From: Colius striatus
Taxonomy: Eukaryota > Chordata > Aves > Coliiformes > Coliidae
Direction of reading: 5' to 3'
DNA length: 64,000 nucleotides
NCBI RefSeq assembly: GCF_028858725.1
Contig: NC_084760.1
Location: 55,515,367-55,579,366, forward strand
Numbering within the stretch: position 1 is the stretch's first letter; every line of letters starts with the position of its first letter. Below are positions 35,159 to 47,680 of the stretch, in pieces. The translations under genes were made by a program, and so were the position numbers. Under the pieces are notes generated by a model. It was not told where the DNA came from and ran no database searches. It saw nothing but the letters and a program-made list of their open reading frames with translations.

Positions 35159-36701
35159 ATGGAGCGGCAGGAGGTACGCGCCGCACGCCTGGCCCTCGGC
35201 CTGGCGCTGCTCTGCTGCGTGCTGGAGGCGGTGCCGGCCGGCCTACGGGCTCGCTCCGCCGTGGGTGAGTCCGGCGGGGCGGGCAGCGGCTGAGCGGGTC
35301 CGCCCCCGCGCTGGGCCACGGCGGGCAGGGGCGCAGCGGGGGCCGCCCGTGGAGGACGGGGGCGGTCGGCGGGGCGCCGCGGCCCCGGGAGGCAGCCGCA
35401 GCCCGTGCTGCTTCGCCGGGGGCCCGGGGAACGCGCTCACCTCTTGCACCTCCTTTCCTGCCTCTTTCACTGGTGCCCGCACATAGGCTGCTGCAGTTGT
35501 GATCTCTGACCCAGCTGGCTTCGACTTCATGTGACTTTTAGATAAGTAAAGACAGCTATCCAGGTATAGGGAGGTTAAACGGGGTTTATATTTAGGGACA
35601 GGGGCAGGTAAGGTGATCCCTGCGCTGCCTTTGGTGCAGTGCCCCGAGGCACTCACTGCAAACATTAAATGTGAGTTCTGTGCTGTTAGCAAACACACAC
35701 ACGCTCTGCCCGGCGTGAGCTGTGGAATACGCAGGTGAGTGCTCCGAAATGTTGTCCTTATAGGAATCATGGTGTTGCAGATTTACGAAGGCCACCGCTG
35801 GTCTTTGCATCCTGAAATAAAACTACTCGAGGTCCCATCACGGGGTGCCTGGTCTGCCACGGAATGAGCATGTGACCTTGGGAAAAAACAATCTATGTCT
35901 ATCCTTGTTTCACAACCACTACCCCCAGAGAGACACGTGTTTTTCCCAAGTGTGTTGAAACTACAGAAATGACTCTTACTTTATATGGAACTCGAAGGCA
36001 GGTAGTCCAGTATAAGCTCAGTTCATCTTGGTTGCTGCATTCCTACACTTGTCAGCTCCCTTATCCATGCAGTGCTACATAGCAGTGGCTGAGAATGTGT
36101 CAGCCTGGAAAGTACTGAATAGGTAAGGCTGACAAGCCTCTCTGGTGAGAAGCGCAGTCTCTTCGCTACTGTGGCTGCTGGGGAGAAGAGGAGCTCTGAA
36201 ATTTTTGCACACTTGGTGTTTCTTGCCATTCTTTCTAGACCATGGTCTTTTACAGTAGCTTCCAGCCAGGGAAGATCTGGAAAAGTAGTTAAAATGTACT
36301 CCCTCTCTTTTAGGTGAAGTCCTTCTATTGCCTCCTCTACTCTTCATTTTCCAGTTTGCTGTTAATGAAAAGGAGATGATTTTCCAGTCTCTACCAACCT
36401 CCATTTTTTTCTGCTGAATAGCTTAAAGCTATGCTTCTGCTTCTGTTTTCAATTCTCCTATGCAGACTATATGAAGGACTCTTGTCAGGAACGCAGAACT
36501 TGCCCACAGTTACTAGATGGGCTAATCAACAATTTGTTAAATTCCTTCTTTTTAAAACTTGAGAGAGGAATAGCAGTAGACAAGCTGGAGCAAACTTTGC
36601 ATTGCCCGTGTATAGCCAGTTGAAATGCAAATAATGCATTTTCTTTAATCTTTGTTTTCCAAAAACAGGGCAGTTCTGGCATGTGTCTGACCTACATTTA
36701 G
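35136..36701 (+). other. SMPDL3A: Possible overlapping upstream ORF in SMPDL3A leader
   Basis: An ATG at 35136 in weak context (C at -3, A at +4) precedes the main ATG by 23 bases in another frame. Read through the exon 1/exon 2 junction (35264/36669) it stays open for 53 codons and stops at TAG 36699-36701. It matters only if transcription starts upstream of 35136. It would be expected to lower initiation at the main ATG, not to make a functional peptide. Confidence 0.35.
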
Positions 36702-39700
36702 ATCCGACTTACCATATTACCCCTGATCGCACCAAAGTTTGTTCGTCTTCCAAAGGAGCTAATGCCTCCAACCCAGGCCCTTTTGGAGACTTTTTGTGTG
36801 ATTCTCCTTATCAACTTATTTTGTCAGCATTTGCATTCATGAAAGATTCAAAAGAGGAAGTTTCATTCATGATTTGGACAGGGTAAGTATTCAGGTCACT
36901 CTACAGTTAAAGCAGCTGGATAAACATATAGTGCAGTAATTCACAAGTTCATATTTGCACCAGGAGACAAGAGTTTAGTATCCTACAAATGGTACTTTTA
37001 AATAGTGCCTTTAGTTGTCTGGAATGGCTAATAAATGTAAGACTGAGTGAGAATACAAGGCTTCAGGAATGGATTTTGATACCTAATGATTTCTGAGTGT
37101 TGTCCCAACTGTTCACTGGGACATTTACAACATGACTGTATTAGTGTAAGTTAATAGAAATGATGTGGGGAGGGTGGAAAGTGGAAAAAGCAAAAAGAAA
37201 GAATAAATGAATGGCATGAATTACTATGGGAGTTATTGGATTTTGTAGGTCTTAAGGTCATTAAAGTGCATCTCTTTTTAGAAAATACACTTAAACCATT
37301 AAGTAGAATCAAGCAATATTATATTATGCATTTTTTAAAATAAAAATGTAGAAAATCACCAGGCAAGTTTGGTGCTTGTATGAACTCTGGAATTCAGGGG
37401 CTAGCGTGGAAAGGATAACAGTGTCATAGATACTATCTCTCTTAATTCCTATCACTCATAACTGTGTATGCTTCTGAAGAAAGTGTGGTTTCATGGTCCC
37501 TCATGCCATATTTTGGACATGTGTAGTCCCCTGTTGAGTAAAAACATCTACCTTTTCTCTGCCAGTCCGCCTCATTGGAAAATGAGCATAGTAATACTCT
37601 CACACACAGGTGTTATCTATGAGGCTTTTTGTGCCTTAGCAGTGAGAGTGGTGAAAGAAGCGTGGAAAGGAGGCATATGAGGTATTTGTAAAAGATGGCA
37701 TTGATTCACCCTTCTGCCATAGCAAAATACTGTATCCAGTCATTACATTGCTTTTTATCTTATTGTACTTAGTTTTCAACAGGATGTTGTTAAAAGGAAA
37801 AAAGTAAACTTACAAGATTATGCAAATGATGGAAGATCCATAACCCAAGTACACAGTGCCTCAAAAAGATGTGGTTGAATTAATTTAATTTCTAAGAAAT
37901 CTTAGTTATGATAAATGTGAATCATAGGCTAAACATTAGTCTATTTGTTTGCTTTTGCAGAGAGCCTTTTAGGCAGTTCTGTGTTTGTAACTAAAGTCTA
38001 TAGTAGCATACTGGAATGTATGTGTGTGTAGATGAGTTTGCAGATTTTTTTGCCTTTTCTCATATTGCTGATAAAGCCTTTTCCTTTTTCAGAGATAGCC
38101 CTCCTCATGTTCCTGTAAAAGAACTCTCCACAAAGTTGGTCATTAGCATCATCGGCAATATGAGTTATACAATTCGTAATTTCTTCCCAGATCTTCAGGT
38201 TTTTCCAGCCTTGGGCAATCATGACTACTGGCCACAGGTAAACAACTTAGAAATTCTTTTATGTACTTTACTGAGTGTGTCCTTAACCCTCAGAAAGCAG
38301 GTGTGAAAAATAAGAGTTAAATTTGTGTAACTGCTATTCTGGAAACTGTGTTCTACAGTTCTCTAATTAGCATTTGAAATTATAAATACTCTCAGTCAAG
38401 AACAGAAAATGCATCTCTCTCGGAGTGTTAAGTTACCCAAGCAAATGTTGATGCCAGATAAAATCTGAACGCTGTCAGAGATCATGCAAATTTACTGCTA
38501 ATTGTTCCTCATTTTTCCCGTGTAAATTATGCACGTGTGTACAATAACTTAATCTAACAGAAATTAATGGGTCTGTGAGCCTGCTGAAAGGCCTATTGGA
38601 AATCTATCTGCTGACATCACTTTTTTTAAAATCAGACTAATGGCAGAATTTCTGTAATGTTGCTGTAGCTTTGGCACTAATATTAACAATAAGTCTTTTC
38701 TTCTTTCCTTGTTGGAAACTTAGAGATATTGGCATTGATGATTTACTGGATATGTGGGCTGTTGCAGCTGAGGACAGTGTTTTGTTTTGTTTTTTTTTTT
38801 ACTTTCAGCATTCTGTGAATATTGTTCTTGGCATAGCTCAAAAGTAAACAGTTGCCTCATGTGTCCTTTAAAGCGCATTGTGGGTTGGTCTGGCAGCACA
38901 CAGGACTGAGAAGCAAATTCTGTCATTGGATCTGAGGGGATCGGAAGGGATGTGGAGAGGTCAGCTAAGTATTTTCTTTGAAATGCCTAGTGGAAGTTCA
39001 CTAACACCCCTTCACACCCTGAAAGACTTTTATTCCAGCTTTCTATGTTATCCGTTAGGCCTTTCAGGGTGTATCTTGGTGTAGCAGGTGATTGCCTGTA
39101 TCATTGCTGGAGTAAGTGATTCCCAAGTCAGGGAGTAACAGAGACGCTCAGAGAGGAGAAAGAGAAATGTGAGAGACAAAGTGAAGAGCTAAACGTGTCT
39201 TGGAAATGCGAGTGCAGAAACCAAGCTGGGACTTGAGTCTCTTGTGTTCTTTCTGTGGTAGTGTGGCTTCAGCTTGTCATGTGCACTGACAGGAGGCCAG
39301 GTTGGCTCTCCAGAAACCACTGGTAAGAGTGTTTTGATGAGTAACACCTTAAATGAAGGCTCGCTCAGTGTTTTGTTTTCATTTTGATTTGCTTTTAAAA
39401 AAGTCTTAATGGAGAACAGTTGTCATTCAGATGTCTCCTTTGATATAGGAGAAAAAACCTGTATACAATAACCCTGTAGACAAAGAATGTGGTGACTTTT
39501 CCAAGAAATACAAGTTTTTTTTGTGAAATTAAATCAGAAGATTGAAGAATGATGGTCAGGAGGGACAGACAGGCAGCAAATAGTATTTTCAATCAGGCTG
39601 CTGGTTGGAGTAACTGTTGTAGTCCTCTCTGCACAAAACCATGCAGAGAATTTCTGTGATACTCTTTGAAACGGCAGACTTCACCAGCATGCAGAACTGA

Positions 39701-42700
39701 TGTACTTCTCTGTTATTATTTGAGAAAGACCGTGGGATCAGAAATTCCCCACTATGGGGTCATTTCAGGTTGTAGAACTTTTTTGTTTGTTTGTTGTTTT
39801 CGCTGTTGATGACATTTCTGTTTTTGATTTGGCCATGCTTGGCTACTGTCCTGTAGACTGGAAGCGATGTGAAGCAAGCCACTCACTGCCAGCTCTTCCA
39901 GAGCAAGTGTGAAAGCTGCATGCTCACTGTGCACCGAAGAACTTTATTACTCTCTATTGTGTTCTGACCTGTCCAACTCAGCAATTTAACGGTCTTAGGT
40001 GATTTTTCTTGCATAGCCTATTGAAAATACTACTTGGATTAATCAGGCATTGGGGTACTTTTCAGATCTTATGTTGTGACCTCGGTGTTTCTACATAGTC
40101 TTATTTTTTTCACATCCTTGCCCTTGCTTAAAACAAATTCCTAAATTGATCCCTAATCCACAAGCTCACAGAGCACTGACTTGCCTGGGTCCAAAACCGC
40201 CTCCAGTCCATAACGTGGCCTCTTATCTGAGACTGGGTTTTGCTATGTCTGTTAGCTCTGGCTGAACTGGTATGGCTCTAAGCTTTCTTAATATCTGGTA
40301 TCTGTGCATTGCAAGTAACAAATGTCTGAACAGACTTCTGGTTGCACTACTCCTAGACAAAGACTTAGTGCCTAAGCCTCTAATAACATAGGTTTAGTTT
40401 CAAAGATCTTAGAAAGGTCAAATTTTATGTTTAAGAAAACATGCAATGCAATACCGTTCCTATTTTTCAACCTCTGTTTTTTCCTTCCAGCACCAAAAAA
40501 ACAAGCTGATATTTTGGGGAAAGCAACAGCAAGCTTCCTGTCAGGGTTAGATGAGAACATGGCTCTTTAAGGCTGTGGTGCTTGGGCTTTGCTTGGCTCA
40601 GACTGAAGAGTGATACAGTCCTAATTGGAGCTGGTGGGAGAAAGCATTGACAAAACTGTATTTTTATGTTTTAAATGCTTGGTTACTAGAAGTACAGGAT
40701 ATAATGGAAATATTTGTGAATTTCACCAGAATATTTGTGAGGGCCATAGTAGAGTTTTGGGGAGCTGCTATGAACCTCAATTTGCTTAAAAAAAAAAATC
40801 ACCTATAAAGGAAATACATGTTGAAGCTTTTCCTGTAGTTAATTTCAGAACTTAAATCTTCAGTTTGTATAGTTACTGATTTTGCAGAGCATATAGTTTT
40901 CAACTCTGCTGTGCTCCTATGAGTTGAAATATTTCTGGCATTAGTTTATCAATGCAGTGAGTTCTGAGTAAGTTCAGGCATTTTTTCTTTATCAGTTACA
41001 CTGGATGTTCAGAAGGGTGGGTTTTTTTTTTGTTTTGTTTCTTGAGTTCTTTAATGTGTTACATGAGAGGTCAGGTAGGATAATTTGTGGGTTTCTGTGG
41101 GTTGGGGTTTTTTTTATTATTTTTTAAGCTGTGTGTTTGAATGCTCAGACTCAGGCAGGTTCTGCTCTCTCACAGGATCAACTTCCTGTGACTACCAGTG
41201 AAGTTTACGATGCAGTAGCAGATTTCTGGAAACCTTGGCTAAGTGATGAAGCGATCAATACCTTCAGAAAAGGTGAAATATGCCAGTAATGCGTTGTAAA
41301 ACTAGGGTTTAGAGGACTAATGTTTCTAGATTTGTCCCGTTTGTTTAGCTAAGTCCCACTGTATGAATCAGCACAATGGATTATCTATAATGCTTCTCCT
41401 GGAAGAAGTTACCTGTCTTTTTGAATAGCAGTGCTTGTCTTCAAGGTACATGTATTCTTTTCTGATGGAATAATTAGTGCTTCTTGTAACATGTACAGTA
41501 TTACTTGCTTTGTACCAATGCATGTGAAATATGTTGTTGCCTTCAAGACCTCATAATACTTTCCAGACAAAGGTGGACGTTACATGAGAAAGTTTAAATT
41601 TGATTGTAAAAACACTGATGAAATGTTCTTTCTGTTTTGCTGCTGTATGTATTTCAGAGCATATTGAGTAAACACTTATATGTTCGGGTTATGATAGACT
41701 TGGTGATTATACTGTTAATTGCATCATATTTCTGTCCATATTAGTAATCTGGGAGAAGATGATATTCTAATTATGATCCTCCTTTTTAGCAAAGGACTGA
41801 AAAGTTCAACTCGGTTTCCAATCCACTCAAACATTAGGGATTTGGAAGTTAATTTGTGTTTCTGTGTCCTGAGTGAGAAGGAACTCTGGGTAGGAATAGT
41901 AATAGAAACTCTTAGTATTACAAATAAAACTCAAACAGACAGACCTTAAGTTAAGGTATGTTGTTATGGCTTTGTTGCCTGGACTCCATTGAAATCCATG
42001 ACATATGAAATTGCACCCATTGAAGAAGCTCTGTGTGCCATGGAGAGTTTTAGGAGCTTGGATTGAAAAACATCATCTTTATTTTTCATCATATCCTGTC
42101 TGAAGTTAAATGACTTTCAAAATACAAGGCCACTAAATAAAACAGCTCTTCCTGGAGGAGTCTGCTGTATTTAAAGAAATGTGAACTGCATCTCTCAGTG
42201 TGGAAGAAATGTTATAGGGCATTTCTTGCATGTCAGTTGGATAATTGCATCTGAAAACTGTCAAATAAACACAAAGGCAATCGTAGGCAACAATTCCTAA
42301 GAAATTCAGTGTTACCTTCTCCTACTAAGATGTTGCTAAAACCAGATTCTTAAGATGTTCTGTTTTGATAAGGTGATGCATGGCTTGAATAAACATGCTA
42401 CAGATATTCTATTTTAATAGAAAGAATAAGACTGGATATTTTGCCAGTGCCATGCTTTCATTCCAAAGTTTTTCTTTAATACCTCTCATTTTTTCAGATG
42501 ATGTTGATCTTATTTTCACAGGTGGCTTCTACACACAGCTGTTTGAACCCATTGATAGCTCTCAACCACTCAGGATAATCAGCCTGAACACTAATTTGTA
42601 TTACAGCCCCAACAGTGTAACTGTGAATATCACTGACCCAGCCGACCAGTTTGCTTGGCTGGAAGATGTACTAGAAACTTCTTCACAAAAGAAGGAAAAG

Positions 42701-45700
42701 GTAGGGATTGTTAACAGAATTGGTCAGCTTTGTTGAAACTTCAAAAAGAAAAAACGAAGTAGAAGTGCGAAGTAGAGACAGTGAAAATTTAAGCGTGATT
42801 TTAGAAGAATATTAATGCTGCCAAGGATACTGCAAAATCAAAACTTTGTTTTAAAGCTTCTCAAATATGCACATTATGCTACAACAATTAATAAAACAGT
42901 TGAATACAGTTTCTCAAACTATACGGTAAAATACCTTTCCTACTATATAAAATACTGTAGAAGCCAGGATGAGGGTTATTTAATGTTTTCACTTGTGTTT
43001 CTGACTCTTTTTACTCATAGCCTTTGGTTTTAGAATCTGCACCCTTGGCCTGAGACAAAAACTAGAATATTTCATTTACATTATGTCATTACACATTTCA
43101 AAAATAGAAATTAGAAAAGAGTTTGTCAACCACAAGATTTAATCATGCTGCAGCAGTTGCTATGATTTAAGTGTTATAAAAAAAGTCTTATGATACTCAT
43201 GTTTTGAAGTGAGATTATAAATTGTTGACTCATGTTTGATTGATGGGTGCCGGGATTGGATTATCATCTGACCAGAAGAAGTGTTTAATTTGAAATATGT
43301 TTACGTTTTGCTATAGTATTGCAATTTAAAAGATACTGTATTGTGGTGGGAGAAAGGAGTGATTTCCCTTCCTCATAAAACTCTGCAACATATTAGTAGG
43401 TGTTTGTGGTTGGAACCAAGTCTTGGCCTCAAAGGGCTTTTAACCACTTTGTCCATGTGTCTGATGACTCTCTGACCATGCAGGCTCTGTAATATTTTAA
43501 CATAAATTTTCCTACCATCCCCTTGAGATGCCAAATCACAAGCCTTGCCCATGTAACTTATTTTTTGTCTTTTGAAATAAATGATCAAGTTGTCTTTTTC
43601 CCTAAAATCGCACACAGATTTATCAAAACTTTTTTGTTCCCCCCATGAATATACTGAATTCACTAAAAAAAAGTATATATTTTTCTCATTTTGAATTTAA
43701 AAATTCATACTGTTTGTATTTCATATAAACAAAACTTTTGTAATTTATAGCTTTCAGAATGCCATTTCTAAGATGGCCTTATTGTGAAATTGTGGTAGCC
43801 ATTTCAAGTTGCAGCTAAAGGTATATGTTTATAAGTTTCAAGTGAAGGTGCTAATTGTGCTTTCTGTATCTGATTCCTTAGGTGTATATAATAGGACACG
43901 TACCAGTAGGATACTTGCCGTTTGCAAAGAACACTACAGCTATGAGGGAGCATTACAATGAGAGACTGATCAAGATTTTTCGCAAATACAGTGATGTTAT
44001 TGTAGGACAGTTTTTTGGACATACACATAGAGATAGTATCATGGTCCTCCTGGATGAAGAAGGTAATGATGCTTGTTGAATCCTTCATCTTCTAGATTCA
44101 AAGCAAATTGCATGTTCTTACTAGTCAGCCTCTGTTAACAAGGAAAAAGGAAATTGGGAAACACGGCTATTTATCTGCAAGAATTCAAGCCTCACACACT
44201 CCTAGGTTTTTTCCAAAGAGAAACTTGCAAGGCAGACCATCATTTGTTTTTTTTAAGTCAGACTCCTCAAGCTTTCTGTTGTGGATTTTTTTTTAATGAA
44301 AGCTTTTGCCTAGACAAGAATTTCTAGTCTTTCCTCTCCACTCTTTCAGTGACTTGGGCAAATTATACTAGCCAGTTGCTATTGTGTAATGTGTCAAAAG
44401 GAATGTTCTCAGGCCAACTAGACATGCTCTATGTTCTTGTGTTTCCTGCATCATTACTGTGCCTCTCTGCTGAGTTCCCTGCTGTTTCAAAGTTAATTAA
44501 GATAAGGGTAAGCAGGAGGCAGGGGAAAGAAAGTCTCTGCCTGTTGCATCTCTTAGATCAGCTAATTTGCCTTAAAGAAAAGCACCTAGGTTTGAAGATT
44601 TTGTTTATTGCTTTGAAATTCCTTAGTTTTAAGCATGGACATGCTCTCAACATCCCTAACAAGTAAATAATTAAATATTTGTGTTTGTACCTTAGAACAG
44701 TGAGAGGTCCATTGCTTTGGTTTGTGTAAAATACCCAAATATCATCTGACTATCTATGTTTTGTATTAACTCAGAAAGCAATGCCCAAAGTGCTGACTGA
44801 GGTAAACTCTATAGAAAAAAAAGACTTTTAATATTTTTTAAAATGATATTCAAGGCAATCTTACACATACTTGTTTTTGGACCTTGTCCCATCTGTCCAT
44901 GAAATCATCACCTCTACCAAAAATTTCACTGGGGACAGTCTGATCTTGGTGCCTTATTATTACAGTCTGTGTTTGGAAGTAACTGCTTCCAATCATTTAA
45001 ATATGTTTTTCATCTTTTAACAAAATTTTAACAATGAAGTTGCAAGTACCTAAGAAAAGTTCGTGTTTATCTGTACAGTTTTAGGCTGTCTTCTGTTCAT
45101 GCCATTTTCCTCCTAAGAAAGTTCCAGAGAATTCAAGATAAATCTAATATTGTAGCCAACATCAGTGTACTGAGATAAAGTTCTCAGTTTTATCTTCAGA
45201 AGAAGAATGTACAGCTTTCTAGGCTTTCAAAGTTTCTGCTTGTGTATTGAGACTGACCTTGTGACTTCACTGCTGTGATATTGTCAAAGAAAGGAATAGT
45301 TAGGTCTGTTTTATTCTAAAGAAAACCTCTCAATATACTTACCTTCATTTTCTAATTAAAACCTGTGTACATCCTCATGTTTCATTGCTGTGAAGATTGA
45401 TGTTCACGTACTAGGTGCTTGGCTAGTCTAGATGAGTGAAATCGGGGTCAGGTGATGATACCCTGGTGTTTCTAATAACATCATAAATGCATAACGCAAA
45501 AAATATAGCAAGCACCATGTAAAATGTAGCATGGAGTCAGCAATTAAAATTTTTGAATGTTTCTACAGTAGAAATATTAACATATAGAAATCTTGCATAT
45601 AGGCAAGACCATTTTGCACAGGTAGATGAATTGGCGGGAAGCCTGTAGTATGGCAGACTTAAATGGTACACACCAGAATGTGTACCCTGATATTTTACAC

Positions 45701-47465
45701 AGACTTTAGTATATCCAGTGGAAGTACAGAAGGAGTTCACAAAACCCTTATATACCTAAGCCAGTCACTCTGGTTGTTGCTGTTTTGGCTTTCTAGAAAA
45801 ATGTTTTTTTTGAGGAAGAAGTGATTGAACGGAAACTATTTCCTCACCTTCTCTCTTCCTGCAGAAAGGCCGGTAAATTCATTGTTTGTGGCACCTGCTG
45901 TAACTCCAGTGAAGAATGTGTGGCAAATGGAGTCCAATAACCCTGGTGTCAGATTGTATCAATATGATCTTCTTGATTATAGCTTGCTGGTAAGTAAAAG
46001 TTTTAAAGCATGATAATCTAAGACTTTAAATATAGCATCATTAATAACTACAGTGACAGATCAGCCTTTGTAGTATTATGGCTATTGGTGGAACTTTGGT
46101 GCTTACTCTTATTTTTCTTCCTGGGCAAATGAAAGGAAATCTGAAAGAGAACTTGAATTAGTCATTCTGTGCCTGCAGGATTACCCAGTACTTTCTGTTC
46201 TCTATGGAATATTCCTATGAGGTAGAATCAAAGACAGAAGTTTTCAGGGCAGAATCCTAAAAGTATTTGCAGGGAGTTCTGCAATGGTGAAAAAGGTTCA
46301 CCGAAATCCTGGGCTTGTTTACATACCAGTGTTGTTTTCTGCTGATAGCCTAAGCTTTGAGATGTGGTCCGTGGAATGCTTAAAAAGGGTGTAGAAGGGC
46401 AAAGGAAGAAAAGCACTTTTAACTATGCAGTGTCTTTAGTAATTGTGCACCTTCCTATATAGAGTTTATACTTTTAATAGGAGATTATAGGTAAATTTTG
46501 AAGGAAAAAAAGTAGAATACTTTTGTAGCCTCATGTGATATTTTTTGAGATAAAGTGAAACTTGTATAATTACTTTAGCTCTGAATTACTCCGATATTCT
46601 CTTTCTGATTTAGGGCAGAATGTTGACCTCACTGAGTTCAGTGACAATGCTTCCTGCAGCTTGATTGGGACTGGAGTTTCTCTCAGGAAACCTACACTAA
46701 TACAAGCTGCTCCTTTCTTGTGCAGATTTCACTTCTCATCGCCATCTCTCTCTTTCCCTTAAATTCCCTCTTGGCTGTTCTTTTTCTCTTCATCCTGCCC
46801 CTCAAGCAGTACCCACAGAAAAGAAGCTTCTGGTTGTCACCCGTTTACCCCACTCTCAAAGCAGGCCTGAGCATGAGAGTTTGGCTTACAGTTTGGACGG
46901 GAAAGACCTCTAACGCTGCCACTGCTGCCTTTTGTGACTCCTTTTTCTTCTTCTCCCCATCCCCCCACCATTAGAGCACTTCAAGTACCAGCTTTGGGTG
47001 TAAGCCCAGCTCTCGGGGTGGGACGTGACCTTCTGTTCAGTTGTAAATAATGAGGAGTGACAGCTTCCTAATCAATATATCACTCTAGAAACTTAATGAA
47101 GCAGGAAGAAAGCCATACAGCAGTGCCTATTTTTTTCTTTCTTTTTTAACTAGGATCTCTGGCAGTTTTACTTGGACCTCAGGGACGCCAACAAGAAAAA
47201 TGAATCTAACTGGAAATTAGAATATGTCCTGACTAAAGCTTACGGCATTGAAGACTTGAAGCCAGAGAGCCTATATGAAATGGCCAAGCAGTTGTCTGTG
47301 CCACACAGCACACTGTTTGAGCAGTATTACAGTCACTTTATTGTGAGTTATGACAAAACCATTGTCTGTGAAGAGGGGTGCAAGACCTGCCAAATATGTG
47401 CAATCCGATATTTGGATTATTCCTCATACATGGATTGTATAAATCGGGAAGCAACGTGGAGATGA
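35159..47465 (+). CDS. SMPDL3A: Acid sphingomyelinase-like phosphodiesterase 3A (SMPDL3A)
   Basis: Eight exons: 35159-35264, 36669-36882, 38093-38237, 41176-41272, 42522-42700, 43882-44062, 45865-45989 and 47154-47465. They join in frame to 452 residues, against about 453 in human. All introns are GT/AG. Residues 11-28 are a hydrophobic signal peptide, so the protein is secreted or lysosomal. The calcineurin-like metallophosphatase motifs are complete: DLHLD with Asp43 and His45, GD (107-108), GNHD (148-151), the H of HVPVGY (253) and GHTH (293-296), the expected two-zinc ligands. Sequons include Asn67, Asn129, Asn264 and Asn365. The C-terminal domain is cysteine-rich, as in the ASM family. 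Known of the family: hydrolyses nucleotide phosphodiesters and triphosphates, and human SMPDL3A is reported to degrade cGAMP and to be LXR-induced; it is not a real sphingomyelinase. SMPDL3B is excluded by the close match to human 3A and by the FABP7 neighbour. The exon 5 start has an in-frame alternative at 42498. Confidence 0.97.
35265..36668 (+). other. SMPDL3A: SMPDL3A intron 1
   Basis: A 1,404-base phase-1 intron with donor GTGAGT and acceptor CCAAAAACAG. The first 150 bases are part of the CpG island. No repeat was recognised. Confidence 0.9.
36883..38092 (+). other. SMPDL3A: SMPDL3A intron 2
   Basis: A 1,210-base phase-2 intron with donor GTAAGT and acceptor TTCCTTTTTCAG. Nothing else was recognised. 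Confidence 0.9.
38238..41175 (+). other. SMPDL3A: SMPDL3A intron 3
   Basis: The longest intron at 2,938 bases, phase 0, with donor GTAAAC and acceptor CTCTCACAG. T-rich low-complexity tracts lie near 41021-41040 and 41107-41126. No mobile element was recognised. Confidence 0.9.
41273..42521 (+). other. SMPDL3A: SMPDL3A intron 4 with two in-frame acceptors
   Basis: Donor GTGAAA at 41273, phase 1. Two acceptors 24 bases apart are possible: TTTTTTCAG ending at 42497, with the stronger pyrimidine tract, and TTTTCACAG ending at 42521, which gives the family-standard junction into GGFY. Confidence 0.85.
42701..43881 (+). other. SMPDL3A: SMPDL3A intron 5
   Basis: A 1,181-base phase-0 AT-rich intron with donor GTAGGG and acceptor GATTCCTTAG. 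Nothing else was recognised. Confidence 0.9.
44063..45864 (+). other. SMPDL3A: SMPDL3A intron 6
   Basis: A 1,802-base phase-1 intron with donor GTAATG and acceptor CTTCCTGCAG. No repeat or extra exon was recognised. Confidence 0.9.
45990..47153 (+). other. SMPDL3A: SMPDL3A intron 7
   Basis: A 1,164-base phase-0 intron with donor GTAAGT and a long pyrimidine tract before the acceptor AACTAG. Nothing else was recognised. Confidence 0.9.
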
Positions 47466-47680
47466 AGTCTACGTGAAATTTGTGCTCATATTGACTTTAG
47501 CCTGTGATTTAGGGAACCTCCTGATCTTTTCTGTCAAGCACTTAGTCTCAAGTCCAATTGATTGTGAGCCTGTGAGGCTTACCTGAATTTCAAGGAAGCA
47601 ATGAATCCCCCCTACATCTTTCTTCTTGTAAACATTTTTTCTTCCATATCTAAATAAAAAGTTTATTGGCTGTGTAATAG
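47466..47680 (+). other. SMPDL3A: SMPDL3A 3' UTR with polyadenylation signal
   Basis: AATAAA at 47653-47658 is followed by TTTATTGGCTGTGTAATAG, a plausible GT-rich downstream element. The 3' UTR would be about 200 bases. An ATTAAA near 48584 could support a longer form, but nothing else does. Confidence 0.75.
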
